Origin: Stictocephala bisonia | Lineage: Eukaryota > Arthropoda > Insecta > Hemiptera > Membracidae | NCBI GenBank assembly: GCA_035578905.1 | Contig: JAQJVL010000247.1 | Coordinates: 850,972-914,971, forward strand | DNA: 64,000 nucleotides | Reading direction: 5' to 3' | Shown: positions 27,101 to 34,518 of the stretch, one piece after another | Layout: each line of letters begins with the position of its first letter | Position numbering within the stretch: the first letter of the stretch is position 1 | Program-made: the position numbers and the translations under genes | The notes under the pieces: model-generated | The model's input: only the letters and a program-made list of their open reading frames with translations | Told to the model about the DNA's origin: nothing | Database searches by the model: none

Positions 27101-30100
27101 ACATTTTCTGTCACAATAGAATGTTATGCTCTCAACAATTATAGTTAAAGTTTTATTAAGTCTAGTATTATAACAATAGATTAAGTTGAATTCGAAGCAA
27201 CTTAGGAATCACTTGTTGTTTGGTAGCTTATATTGTACAGTTTATTTAGTTTTGGATTGTATTTTTTTTTTATTTAGTTATTTGTAGTAAAGTATTTTTC
27301 CTTTTCAGTTAATAATTTTGGTATTCATTTTTTCTCTTCAAAAATGTTATTATTTTGATTCTTAACCTCTCGGAGGCTGTAGAAGAGGGAATTTTTAATT
27401 TTTACAAACCTTTATTTTAACAAATTGTGTCTTGTTCATTGTTATAAATAAGTTCATACATTTTCTTCCTCATGACATCGTCATATAACCTTTTTTTCTC
27501 AAACAATATAATTTATTCTTGTTATATGTATTTAAAAGGAAGAGTGGCTACTATTTTATGTACGAGATATGCATATAAATGAATTGCCAAAAATAGAAAG
27601 AAAAACTCAAAATATACTTAATGAATTTATCTCTATTCAGATAATGTAAATTATATGTAAAGGATTTATATGTTTGAATTTTTTTTATTAGTTGAGTGAA
27701 TTATATAATTAAAAACTAATCATTAGTTAGACAAAGGTACTACAGTATCCTCCGTTACCATATACCGGAGAAAACAACAAGACTTCTCATGACTCTCCTT
27801 TGCCTAGTCCTTGTACTGCTGTGACTGGTAACTCATGACTCAGGATTTATTGATTATTATGACCCAAATCTTAAAGATACAAGTGAATGTAGATTGTTGC
27901 TAAGGTTGACTGTTCTTTAGAAAGAGCCATTTATTAATAGCCCAATACCCAGGGAAACTGGAGGACCTGCAGCTTTACATGGAATCTGCACTAAGTAGTG
28001 TTGATTTGATTTTCTGCTCATTGTCAAGTTTGATACTGTTTTCTTCCCTACTCAACATCCAGACCCTAACTATCGCTTAACGCGGATACCTCAGACTTTT
28101 CTAGTAGTGTCTGGCAAAATGTTGATGGCAACAATCGAGTGGACACTATGTCAGTATTAAGAGGGCGAGGCACAGAACCTATAGCTGCAGCACTGTGCCA
28201 TTACTATTGACAGAGCATTTATAATTAAATTACTGTACAAATAAATACAATAAATTGTTTGAATAAAGGTGTAAGATTAAGTGGTTGCGATATCGTCCTT
28301 GATTATTCAAATTGTATGATTTAGCTTTGGAGATAGATAAAGACACAGATTCATTGCTTGGTTGTCTACAGACATAATGGGGTAATAGTATTGTTTCTTT
28401 CTTACTGATACGAATAAATATTATTAATGTGTAAGAATATATTTAGATCTAATATTTTATTGAAATTGCTGCTGTAATTTACCACAATTTACTCAATCCT
28501 CAGAAGTAAGTTACCAGGAAGCACCGTCTATGAACAGCGTTAATTAACTAGAAACTACATTTTCCGGTGACAACCACATCAAGGTACTATCTACAATACT
28601 TACAAGATAACCAGACGTTTCGCCTATACTGTGATGTGGCATCCTCAGTGGTTTCTTTGAGACTTGTAAATATGTAGATAGCACCTTGAAGCGGTTGTCA
28701 CCGGAAAATGTAGATTCTAGTTATGACACCGGCCGCTTAATCCTAAGTTCTAAGCGTTAATCTCTTTTCATTGCGATTTTTAGTACCTATGCAAGATGTC
28801 TAGTTCATCTGCACTCCAGTTGACCTTACAATATGGGGTCATATTGGTTCCCTCAATTTATCTGGGGCTACTGCATCAATAGAGGTAATATCCATATTGG
28901 ATTTAAGAATAGTACTATCATCAATATATTGATGCATGTTTTATTTCTATTTTCCAGTGCGGAAGCAGCTCGGTGGCACACAGAGTGAGGGGACTCAAAG
29001 GGGAAGGGGCGATGGGGAAGGTGATCTCTTCAAGGCACCACCACCACCAGCGCTCTCCTGACCACCACCACCAGCGCTCTCCTGACCACCACCACCATAA
29101 CCACCATCACCGATCTCCTGACGTTCCTCACCACAGTTCTGCCGAGAGTCTTCCCAGTGGCTCTAGTAAGTCTAATATTTCTCCTCACAGTACAATTAAT
29201 TTCAGTGGACAACTGATTCACAGTGAATTAACACCTGCCAATAATTTAAGGACAACAATTTCCACTTATTTGTCTACTATTACTTCACATTACTCATTGC
29301 AATTCAAATATTAAAAATATTGATGAATTAATAGGATGTTTGTTCAAAAGTAAGTTGTGGGTAGAGGGAGAAAATTACAACCTGTGTAGACTCATGGTAA
29401 ATTGTGTTCTGTGTAAGGAGGATATAATGAGTTAGATTACATATAATTGTTTCACAGAGAGTGTTCTAGTATTTATGATAAACTACAAAGTAGCTGGAAA
29501 AGGCTAATGAAAGGGTGGAATACATATCTCTCAGTTAAAATTCCATATACTTTAGTTCATGATATCTGAGTGAAAAACTTTTAAGGATCAAATTGATATC
29601 TAATTCTAACCAGTTTATCTTTGTGACTTATAGAGCCACTGTAAATATTGTCAAGAAGTACTATTTTAATATTTCTACTTCGTATATGCGTTACAAAGTA
29701 AATTATTCAATAAAAATGTTATCAGAGTTGTAAAAACCAAGGGCTGCCTATTCCGGGACTCAGTTAACAAGGGTTTTTCACGTTCAATTTCAGTATTGAT
29801 TTTTTATAGATAAAATCAACAAGTTGATCTAAATAATTTAAGACAGTTATTTAATTTTATTTATCACAAACGAAAATTTTCCAAGTGTTAACTCCTCAGT
29901 TCCTTTAGTAAATAAATATTTATAGATAAAATCAACAAGTTGATCTATATAATTTAAGACAGTTATTTAATTTTATTTATCACAAACGAAAATTGTCCAA
30001 GTGTTAACTCCTCAGTTTCTTTAGTAAATAAATATTTCTGGTGATCCCAGTAGTTTGGCATTACAAACCGTCCTAGGGTCAACACTCTCATTGGTGTGTT

Positions 30101-33100
30101 GATCCTAACCAATAAACATAACTAATACTTGGTTTTCAGGTACACAAGCTCTGGTACCACCTTCATCCAACCATAGTTTAGAAGACTGCACCAGTCCTTC
30201 AGACAAGCCGCCTGTAATTGCTCGAGCCAGAGCTCTGGTGGACTATACACCCAGCCCATATGACAAGGATGTTCTTAAATTTAAGGTACTTTACTTCTAT
30301 TTTAAGGTTAAACTTATTCTTTATTTGTTAGGCCTGATACATAATTTTTGTATAAAAATGTTCACTTTATAATTATTCACTAATCCTAGGAAGCATGTGT
30401 CATATTGAAACTGAACTCATAGCAGTTATATTGGTTTTCAGAATATTGGCTCATATTTTTATTTGGACAAAAATAGCATTTAATAAATCAACACTGTTTA
30501 ATTCAGAGTTTTAAGCTTTACAAAAACTGAATTTAAAGTTTCTTTGTAAAATTAATGCAATTTATGAGCATGGAAAACACTTTTGGGCCATTTTCAGTGG
30601 CAGTAATATATTTATTACACTTCAATCTTTGTTTTGTTAGTTTACATCCTGCAATTTCTGATGGTCCTTAAAAAGTTGTCTAAGGTCAACCGATTTTTAA
30701 AATGATTACAGTATAGACTTTATAAGTACTATTATTTTTTTTTTTTTTAGACAGTTCCATTATATTAGGACTATTCACGATATTAGGACGTTCATGATCT
30801 TATTCAACAAATGAATGTTGAATAAGATATACCTCTACAGTCTACGTACTGTCATGTGATTACATTGTATGTATAGCTACAATTTTGTAACTGTGCCTTT
30901 CAGAAAGGAGACATGATAGAGGTATTGTCCATGAATGCCAGTGGAATGTGGCGAGGACGAGCTCACGGTCGAGTGGGCAATTTCAAGTTCATCAACGTAG
31001 AACTGTTAAGTGAATCTTCCATGCGACCCAGGCCTTGTCGGCATAGACCACAGACTTTAGAGCAGATGCTTCGAACTATACACATGGAAGTAAGTTTTTC
31101 CTTTAGTAATATTATTTGGTGTTTTGCCTTTTAATTTGTTGGTTTGATTTTTTATAGAGATTTACAATCATTAGGCCTACTATCAGTGAAGAAAAAATGA
31201 ATTTGACAAATGGTTACAATGTTTTCTATTGTCACTCAAAATTATTTTAAGTTAAGTTTTTTCTGTCTTCACTATATATTTTTATTGGTTCTGTTAACAA
31301 TTACTGAAGAAATGTAAAACTGTTTATTATCTAACAAGAATATGAGAAGAAGAACTGTTATATTTAGCTGATACAAACATATCCAATACAATTCCCTTCT
31401 CAGTGCCTCCAGCACATCAGACCTCTCCACCTCCTTCTCTCCTCCAGCACATCAGACGCCTCCACCTCCTTCTCTCCTCCAACACATCAGACTTCTCCGC
31501 CGCCTTTTCTCCTCCAGCACATCAGACCTCTCCACCTCTTTCTCTTCTCCAGCACATCAGACCTCTCCACCTTCTTCTCTCCTCCAGCACATCAGACGTC
31601 TCCACCTCCTTCTCTTCTCCAGCACATCAGACCTCTCCTCCCCTTTTCTTACTTTCACTCTATCCAGTTCCATCAGTCTATCTGCCAAACAATATAAAGA
31701 TTTAGGAGAAGATTTTTCTTATGCAAAGGATGGTATTTAAAAGGTATGCAAACTTGATTGAACAACATTTATATATAAAGCTACTTTTAAGTTAAAAACA
31801 ATATTGCGTTTAATGTTTACTTATTTGATTAGTTTTAATTTCTTACCCTTTTAAATGTAATATCATTACTAACATGCAAAAATTTTCAGGATCACATGTC
31901 GCTGTTTGTACTGAATGGTTACGAAGACCTGGACACGTTCTGTGATATTGAGGAAAAAGACTTAGATTACCTTGGCATCCATGACTTGCAGAAACGAGCC
32001 AAGATCTTAGCAGCGGTGCAAGTGCTCAACGAATATGAGTGTAAGTAAAGTTTGTCTTAGGTTGACCTTCATTAAATTTTGTGTACGATGTAAAATCATT
32101 TTCTAGAAATACTGTATATCCATTTTTACGTAAGTATTTCAGTAGCAGACCTGTGGTGCTGTGTATTATTAATTTCCCGCAACAAATTAAAAAATAATAA
32201 TTTTATATATTGACTAACTCCCAACATAACCAATTTTAAGTCCACCTCTGAATGTTTTGCTTGTATTTGAGTTTAAAATTTAAATCAACTGATATTAAAC
32301 CTTGACATTAGAAAAGGAGGCGTATATCCAGATTGAAAATATGAATAGGTGTAATTTGATTCCCACTAAAATATCTTTTGAAACAATTATTTATATATTC
32401 CCATTGTATATTTTGGGGCTAGAGGTTTTATGAACACTAATTTATAGCCTCACTTAAAGAGTGTATGAGTAGAGGTTAGTATTAAAAAAAATGATAAGTC
32501 ATATTTAATGTCATCTTATGACGTTCCTCAGACACAAACAGATTTTTTGTTTTAAAACAAAATATAATGTTTTTGACCAAAATGAACTAAACACATTAGT
32601 TTTATCTGAAATATTTAAAATCTGACCCAGTGTTTTACAAACTGTGGTACACGCACCCTTGGGGGTATAGTACAATTTATATAACTGTAGACTCGGCCGT
32701 GCACTACTAACCTCGAGTGATCTAATTTGAGCAAATGTTTGTAAGACGACCTTTACAATGATACTCTTCCTCGCCCCTTGGCCACTGCTGCTTCTGGATC
32801 CCGAGTTTACATTATAAAAATTGAACTATGTACGACAAGTTTTAGGGGGTGTCCAGAATTATACGATATGCTAATTTCATGTTTAAAGGGGTACCGTATT
32901 TAATCGTATAGTACCACTTATGTTCTACCATCACTAAGATTTGTTTATATTTTAATTTACCCAACATTTCAGTTTCTAGTCAATCTGGCCAGATTATAGT
33001 GACTCAAACTTTTCTAGTGATTAATATATTGTCAAGTAGTACTATTATTTGTTTTAATAGTAAGTGGTACACAACTAGAAAAATATTGAGTACCACCACC

Positions 33101-34518
33101 CTAACCAATAAAAACTTCCTCAATAAAAGATACCCATGAAAATTGCACAGGGAAAACATTGCATGTAATACAATTTGTGGGTTACCAAAAGTAAGTGAAA
33201 TGTAATGCATAGAAAAGTTGGTCAGATAGACTCTGAATATATTTCATCAGTTTTTTGAACATTATCAGTTTAGTATTTGACACGTTATTGAAGTTTATAC
33301 TCAAGTAATCTTATCCCACGCTCTCGTACTTGAGGTCTCTAAATTCTTATCATTTCTAAAACTCTCAATCAGTACAAAATACAAGTTAGTATAGGTTGAA
33401 TTCAGATTTTCAGTATCTATGAAAAATAAATGCCTTTCAAGAAATAAATGAATCAATACCACTGTACGTGTATGGGCGGGTGGGTGGGTCAGATGAATAT
33501 ATCATGTATACGTTATGAAGGAGGGGGTTAATTCATCAACTACACTGCACCTTTGTATAACATTTGTAAGATCCAACATGGAGGATCAGTTGTGTACTGT
33601 ATTCACTCAGTTAATTGTGACCATGTGATTATTTGGCCTGGATGTAGATGGCCATACACTACCGCCCATAGACGTACATCAGTACCACTGTTCGTGTACG
33701 GGTGGGTGGGTGAGTCAGTGCCACTCTATGTGTACGAGTGGGTGGGTGAGTCAATAACACTGTACATGCGCGGGTAGTGGGTGGGTCAGTGCCACTCTAC
33801 GTACACGGGCGGGTGGGTGGATCAGTATCACAGTACGTGTATGGGCGTGTGGGTGGGTCAGTATCACTGTGCGTGTATGGGCGTGTGGGTGGGGACATTT
33901 ATAAAATACTTTAAACATTGGTAATATTGCATTAATATAGTTTTTACTTTTTTTGAATACTCCTGTTTAGTTTTGTCAGAATATAATTGTTTTTCCTTTT
34001 TTATAAAAATTAATTTTTTTGTTTTAGCTCCAGACGAATGTACAAGCAGTGCAGACGAAGGGAGAAACTCTCAGCTTGGGTCAGTGGAAGGGGAAGTGCC
34101 AGCTAACAACCTCGGTGGTGGGGAGTCAAGTCCCCCTTCTATCAACTGCAAGGAAGCAGCGCAGATCATGCAGCAAGGTTACCTTCCCAATATACCCCTG
34201 AGCAGACATGTCCCAGGACATAACCTAGAAATGAACGTCTTCAGTGATAAAACGGCGAGTGAAGTGGTAACGGAGAAAGTGGGGGTGGTGAAGTACATTG
34301 GTGCGGAACTTGGTTGTGACAGTGGTAACCCACAGAACAGGAATTGCTCCACTCTCAGCGAGAAATCTAGTGATTCGGGGGTAAGTTCGAGTTCTCTCTC
34401 TTCATCCAATCATAACGCGACGAGAAACAAACAGCGCAGAAGTGGTAGTAAAGCGACTCTTATCGAAAGTCCTACCAGGAGTTATGTCGGACATTATGTG
34501 TCTGACAAAAAGGATTGA
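5836..34518 (+). CDS. SASH1-like: SASH1/SLY-family adaptor (SLY-SH3-SAM), 5' incomplete; 15 exons
   Basis: The spliced exons give 811 residues plus stop (2436 nt); every junction is GT-AG and phase-consistent. Residues 1-82 contain a helical EGLASRYADLYNTHYRDVLD segment and a Pro-rich tail. About 120-240 form an SLY-like basic/Ser region (TGKKRTSFSRFLRHLTTH). The SH3 domain is about 513-575 (ALVDYTPSPYDKDVLKFKKG, then GMWRGR and VGNFKF), and the SAM domain about 583-650 (LFVLNGYEDLDTF...LGI...RAKILAAV). The 162-residue Ser-rich tail ends without the second SAM seen in vertebrate SASH1, so the layout resembles SASH3/SAMSN1. Family members are non-enzymatic signalling scaffolds binding proline-rich partners through SH3 and associating through SAM. 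Upstream exons and the start codon are not in view. Confidence 0.92.
6082..7955 (+). other. intron 1, containing six truncated copies of the next exon
   Basis: From 6082 to about 7020 there is AT-rich sequence with one degenerate patch of the 36-bp minisatellite family (about 6470-6560). From 7033 to 7955 are six tandem partial copies of exon 2, listed separately. All lie in the intron if the last copy is the one spliced. Confidence 0.75.
7021..8089 (+). repeat. 154-bp tandem amplification of exon 2 with its splice acceptor
   Basis: Seven copies start at 7033, 7186, 7340, 7494, 7648, 7802 and 7956, each preceded by GTCATGTTTCAG. Each of the first six comprises about 119 nt of exon and 35 nt of spacer that includes the intron tail and acceptor. 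None of those six has the real donor; only the last reads on to CAGAA|GTGAGT. Copies are nearly identical, differing at a few sites such as GAGCAGAAT against GAGGAGGAT. Copy 1 has a one-base deletion. The period is not a multiple of 3, so read-through from one copy meets TGA in the next. Confidence 0.9.
7956..8089 (+). CDS. SASH1-like: SASH1-like exon 2 (residues 83-127)
   Basis: Acceptor GTCATGTTTCAG, then PSSCLTDKEEDEIYGFTGYG followed by VYGKHMLQRQQQARLVITPR and QNYQ; donor GTGAGT. It enters in phase 0 and leaves two bases over, which the 47-nt exon 3 completes. This is the only one of seven tandem copies with an intact 3' end, so it is taken as the functional exon. Confidence 0.88.
8549..9153 (+). 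mobile_element. SINE- or RTE-like dispersed unit ending in a TA tail
   Basis: The head CTAGCTTTACCCGCCCGCTT resembles the start of short retroelements common in insects (acccgcccgcttcgc type). The 3' part AAAGTTTCATGACGATCGGT followed by TGGATGGTTTGGCAGCG resembles the conserved RTE-like tail (agtttcatcaaaatcggttcagccgttt type). It runs into a pure TA microsatellite. No coding frame was found. Class assignment is from recalled consensus similarity only. Confidence 0.5.
9102..9152. repeat. (TA)n microsatellite
   Basis: About 25 uninterrupted AT/TA dinucleotides follow the retroelement-like 3' end directly, as expected for a simple-repeat tail that expanded. Confidence 0.95.
9682..10458. mobile_element. 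hAT-like MITE, copy 2, with 8-bp target duplication
   Basis: Starts AAGGATGGCAAGTATTTTC and ends TTGCCATCCCTA; the interior is a diverged full-length match to 3008-3702, including TTTTCAACATATCGAT and the TATCGATA-rich subterminal parts. It is flanked by GCAATCAC (9674-9681) and GCGATCAC (10459-10466), an 8-bp duplication with one mismatch. The first base of the TIR seems lost. Non-autonomous. Confidence 0.75.
11825..11871 (+). CDS. SASH1-like: SASH1-like exon 3, 47-nt small exon (residues 127-143)
   Basis: Acceptor TTTTTCTGTTTCAG and donor GTAAGATA bracket 47 nt. With the two bases carried from exon 2 it reads N CLSPRSAYFYEFPPN, and one leftover base pairs with exon 4. It was found because exon 2 and exon 4 do not join in an open frame directly; inserting this exon fixes both phases. 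Confidence 0.85.
11872..14221 (+). other. intron 3
   Basis: AT-rich. It holds one copy of dispersed repeat R3 (about 12680-12800) and a C-rich patch near 13873-13925 resembling a single degenerate minisatellite unit. Nothing else was recognised in 11872-12679 or 12801-14221. Confidence 0.65.
12680..12800. repeat. dispersed repeat family R3, copy 1 (inverted relative to copy 2)
   Basis: Its reverse complement matches 22678-22797. Shared blocks in the copy-2 orientation are ATCAGCTGTTTTTGTG, CATTGTGGA and AATTACTGCCACAAATATT. No element ends were defined. Confidence 0.65.
14222..14322 (+). CDS. SASH1-like: SASH1-like exon 4 (residues 143-176)
   Basis: Acceptor CTGTTCTTTTTCAG, donor GTAAGT. 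Reads E RTGKKRTSFSRFLRHLTTH then RKEKSSSPKLPPSR, a basic Ser-rich segment typical of the SLY region, with an RTSF-type site that in the family would be a phosphorylation and nuclear-localisation neighbourhood (inference). The other two frames contain stops. Confidence 0.88.
14323..15405 (+). other. intron 4
   Basis: Contains a possible tRNA-derived SINE fragment (14817-14960). The remaining 14323-14816 and 14961-15405 are AT-rich with nothing recognised. Confidence 0.65.
14817..14960 (-). mobile_element. possible tRNA-derived SINE fragment
   Basis: GC-richer than its surroundings. On the minus strand it contains GGTTCGAGTACC, close to the RNA polymerase III B-box consensus GGTTCGANTCC, with a weak A-box-like stretch upstream. 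No cloverleaf could be built with confidence and there is no second copy in the window. Confidence 0.3.
15406..15528 (+). CDS. SASH1-like: SASH1-like exon 5 (residues 177-217)
   Basis: Acceptor CTGTGTTCCAG, donor GTAAGTAAT, phase 0 on both sides. Encodes GGTPDNLDNPPTLLPPMDYD then RLRFLQKNQNSPNTFEETIHR, running from a Pro-rich linker into a helical segment. Confidence 0.9.
15529..16505 (+). other. intron 5
   Basis: Contains about 2.5 copies of the 36-bp minisatellite family in minus orientation (about 15985-16085) and a T-rich tract near 16160-16195. Nothing else was recognised. Confidence 0.65.
15985..16085 (-). repeat. 36-bp minisatellite family, short minus-strand copy
   Basis: Two to three units of ACGTACAATGGTATTGACCC plus ACCCACTTATCCATAC. 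Reverse-complemented this matches the GTGTATGGGCGTGTGGGTGG type units at 33676-33893. Confidence 0.7.
16506..16562 (+). CDS. SASH1-like: SASH1-like exon 6, 57 nt (residues 218-236)
   Basis: Acceptor ATAATTTTACAG, donor GTGAGTAAA, phase 0 both sides. Encodes LKVQDALKKKERFDREHEE, a highly charged helical segment. Confidence 0.88.
16563..20901 (+). other. intron 6 (4.3 kb)
   Basis: AT-rich and without recognised genes or full elements. Minor items are a 12-nt C run (16973-16984), an A run near 19388, and two short telomere-like (TTAGG)n patches: GTAGGTTAGGTTAGG near 17683 and ACCTAACCTAACCTAACC near 20088. Confidence 0.65.
20902..21071 (+). CDS. SASH1-like: SASH1-like exon 7 (residues 237-293)
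   Basis: Acceptor GTGTATTTTAG, donor GTATGT. Encodes ILRDIRQGLLQLGRGRSSDD, then an acidic stretch (TYMYDDEMQRLGQHWYDEPP, YESDPEDFLMAETANN), ending two bases into an Arg codon that exon 8 completes. Confidence 0.9.
21725..22412. mobile_element. possible piggyBac-like MITE
   Basis: TTAA at 21721-21724 is followed by TCCTTTCCCATG, and the right side ends CTATGAAAGGG before TTAA at 22413-22416. The inverted match is short (YCCTTTC) and the subterminal parts do not obviously pair, so support is limited. It resembles the better element at 23974-24994. Confidence 0.35.
22678..22797. repeat. dispersed repeat family R3, copy 2
   Basis: Matches the reverse complement of 12680-12800, as described there. 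Confidence 0.65.
22901..23190. repeat. degenerate tandem array of about ten 29-bp units
   Basis: Ten occurrences of a unit like TATAAACAGCACTGTAAAAT plus GAGGTTA, with spacing near 29 bp and scattered substitutions. The array ends about 33 bp before the exon 8 acceptor. Confidence 0.9.
23224..23442 (+). CDS. SASH1-like: SASH1-like exon 8 (residues 293-366)
   Basis: Acceptor CACTTGCTCTCAG, donor GTAAGC. Completes Arg from exon 7, then VCFTLNVRTDGRSSGESAVI, SLRSAGDISLPHHQRGLLLP and a Pro-rich stretch ending ESGDYAASDVQSV. GC-rich coding sequence that stands out from the flanks. Confidence 0.88.
23443..25287 (+). other. intron 8
   Basis: Dominated by a piggyBac-like MITE (23974-24994). The sides 23443-23969 and 24999-25287 are AT-rich with short simple repeats only. 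Confidence 0.7.
23974..24994. mobile_element. piggyBac-like MITE with TTAA target site
   Basis: Flanked by TTAA on both sides (23970-23973 and 24995-24998). Left terminus CCCTTTCCACTC and right terminus GAGTGGAAAGGG are perfect 12-bp inverted repeats. Subterminal palindromes include GTGGCGGGGCTGCCCCGCC (24960-24980 region) and CGGGCCCGGCCCG (about 24921). TTAA duplication plus a CCCTTT terminus is the piggyBac signature. There is no transposase; an 84-codon minus-strand frame inside shows no family resemblance. Confidence 0.8.
25288..25366 (+). CDS. SASH1-like: SASH1-like exon 9 (residues 366-392)
   Basis: Acceptor TTATGTTGCAG, donor GTAAGT. Completes Cys, then SRLSSLSMETSRSETTDHYQ and RLRAYN. 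Ser-rich, probably disordered. Confidence 0.85.
25367..26975 (+). other. intron 9
   Basis: Contains a diverged dispersed repeat R4 copy (26511-26617). 25367-26510 and 26618-26975 are AT-rich with nothing else recognised. Confidence 0.65.
26511..26617. repeat. dispersed repeat family R4, copy 1
   Basis: Diverged same-orientation match to 62582-62695: both have GTGAACTTRTCATGTT, AGTTTATGTC, CAGTAATAARCTGTCAA and CTCTCTGARGAATGG in order. Confidence 0.6.
26976..27053 (+). CDS. SASH1-like: SASH1-like exon 10 (residues 393-418)
   Basis: Acceptor TTGTCTTTTATAG, donor GTAAGTG, phase 0 both sides. Encodes GGESAISPGHSSDYAEQDEL then VTVHSS. Confidence 0.87.
28548..28720 (-). mobile_element. 173-bp inverted-repeat unit with hammerhead-ribozyme-like core
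   Basis: Two 47-nt arms (28548-28594 and 28674-28720) are inverted repeats with 43 of 47 positions matching, both beginning or ending CTAG and containing TTTTCCGGTGACAACC. The centre on the minus strand carries a hammerhead-like core (28609-28653). Such arrangements are known from Penelope-like retroelements and small retrozymes. No protein is encoded. Confidence 0.6.
28609..28653 (-). ncRNA. hammerhead-ribozyme-like motif
   Basis: Read on the minus strand: AACCA, then CTGAGGA (matches CUGANGA), TGCC, a loop, GGC, GAAA, then CGTC and TGGTT. AACCA pairs with TGGTT as helix I, GCC with GGC as helix II, and A-CG-T could be the very short helix III with the conserved C cleavage site before TGGTT. 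An extra T between CTGAGGA and the helix II GCC departs from the canonical geometry, so activity is uncertain. Confidence 0.45.
28958..29165 (+). CDS. SASH1-like: SASH1-like exon 11, His-rich (residues 419-488)
   Basis: Acceptor CTATTTTCCAG, donor GTAAGT. Begins CGSSSVAHRVRGLKGEGAMG, then three tandem His-rich blocks each ending RSPD (HHHHQRSPD, HHHQRSPD, HHHHNHHHRSPD), then VPHHSSAESLPSGS. One leftover base joins exon 12 to make Ser. The block repeats arise from a CACCACCAC-CAGCGCTCTCCTGAC unit, a likely polymorphic coding repeat. Confidence 0.87.
29166..30139 (+). other. intron 11
   Basis: Contains a 116-bp tandem duplication (29805-30036). 29166-29804 holds nothing else recognised. Confidence 0.65.
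29805..30036. repeat. 116-bp tandem duplication
   Basis: Two adjacent copies beginning TATAGATAAAATCAACAAG (29805 and 29921), nearly identical through AACTCCTCAGTT and TTTAGTAAATAAATATT. Confidence 0.95.
30140..30285 (+). CDS. SASH1-like: SASH1-like exon 12, start of SH3 (residues 488-536)
   Basis: Acceptor TGGTTTTCAG, donor GTACTT. After a Ser/Pro linker reads VIARARALVDYTPSPYDKDV then LKFK, the first SH3 strand with the ALVDYTPSPYDKD motif characteristic of the SASH family. Confidence 0.92.
30286..30903 (+). other. intron 12
   Basis: AT-rich; nothing recognised. It splits the SH3 domain at LKFK|KGDMIEV. Confidence 0.8.
30904..31089 (+). CDS. SASH1-like: SASH1-like exon 13, rest of SH3 (residues 537-598)
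   Basis: Acceptor GTGCCTTTCAG, donor GTAAGT, phase 0 both sides. Encodes KGDMIEVLSMNASGMWRGRA, then HGRVGNFKFINVELLSE completing SH3, then a basic linker (RPRPCRHRPQ) and TLEQMLRTIHME leading into SAM. The GxWxGR and VGxFKF motifs are conserved in the family. Confidence 0.93.
31090..31889 (+). other. intron 13
   Basis: Contains a 35-bp CT-rich tandem array (31407-31652). Nothing else recognised. Confidence 0.75.
31407..31652. repeat. 35-bp pyrimidine-rich minisatellite, about 7 copies
   Basis: Units like CCAGCACATCAGACCTCTCC followed by ACCTCCTTCTCTCCT. The plus strand is almost purine-free outside AGCACATCAGA. A 100-codon open frame spans it but has no start context or splice role and is not called. 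Confidence 0.95.
31890..32040 (+). CDS. SASH1-like: SASH1-like exon 14, SAM domain (residues 599-649)
   Basis: Acceptor CAAAAATTTTCAG, donor GTAAGTAAAG. Encodes DHMSLFVLNGYEDLDTFCDI, then EEKDLDYLGIHDLQKRAKIL and AAVQVLNEYE, a clear SAM domain. One leftover base makes Ser with exon 15. Confidence 0.93.
32628..32672 (+). mobile_element. left end of a hAT-type element (fragment)
   Basis: CAGTGTTTTACAAACTGTGG followed by TACACGCACCCTTGGGGGTA resembles hAT termini with the consensus CAGTGTTTCTCAAACTGTGG. No matching right end was found within about 1 kb, so this may be a truncated copy. Confidence 0.4.
33676..33893 (+). repeat. 36-bp minisatellite family, intronic array of about 6 units
   Basis: Units such as GTGTATGGGCGTGTGGGTGG plus GTCAGTATCACTGTGC, moderately diverged. 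They share register and sequence with the array at 43340-52560. A lone unit is at about 33460-33492. Confidence 0.85.
34028..34518 (+). CDS. SASH1-like: SASH1-like terminal exon 15 (residues 649-811, stop)
   Basis: Acceptor TTTTTTGTTTTAG. Reads APDECTSSADEGRNSQLGSV onward through a region with YLPNIPLSRHVPGHNLEMNV, a Ser-rich stretch (EKSSDSGVSSSSLSSSN) and the C-terminus RSYVGHYVSDKKD, then TGA at 34516. No second SAM follows. Tail is probably disordered. Confidence 0.9.

Larger units (their letters stand above)
27054..28957 (+). other. intron 10
   Basis: Contains an inverted-repeat unit with a hammerhead-like core (28548-28720). 27054-28547 and 28721-28957 hold nothing else recognised. Confidence 0.65.
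32041..34027 (+). other. intron 14
   Basis: Contains a hAT-type terminus (about 32628-32672) and six units of the 36-bp minisatellite family (33676-33893), plus a lone unit near 33460-33500. 32041-32627 and 32700-33455 hold nothing else recognised. Confidence 0.65.

Noticed and set aside
29030..29221. 63-codon minus-strand frame over the His repeats
   Set aside because: Antisense shadow of exon 11.
31403..31705. 100-codon frame across the CT-rich array
   Set aside because: Simple tandem repeat in an intron; the adjacent exons join in phase without it.
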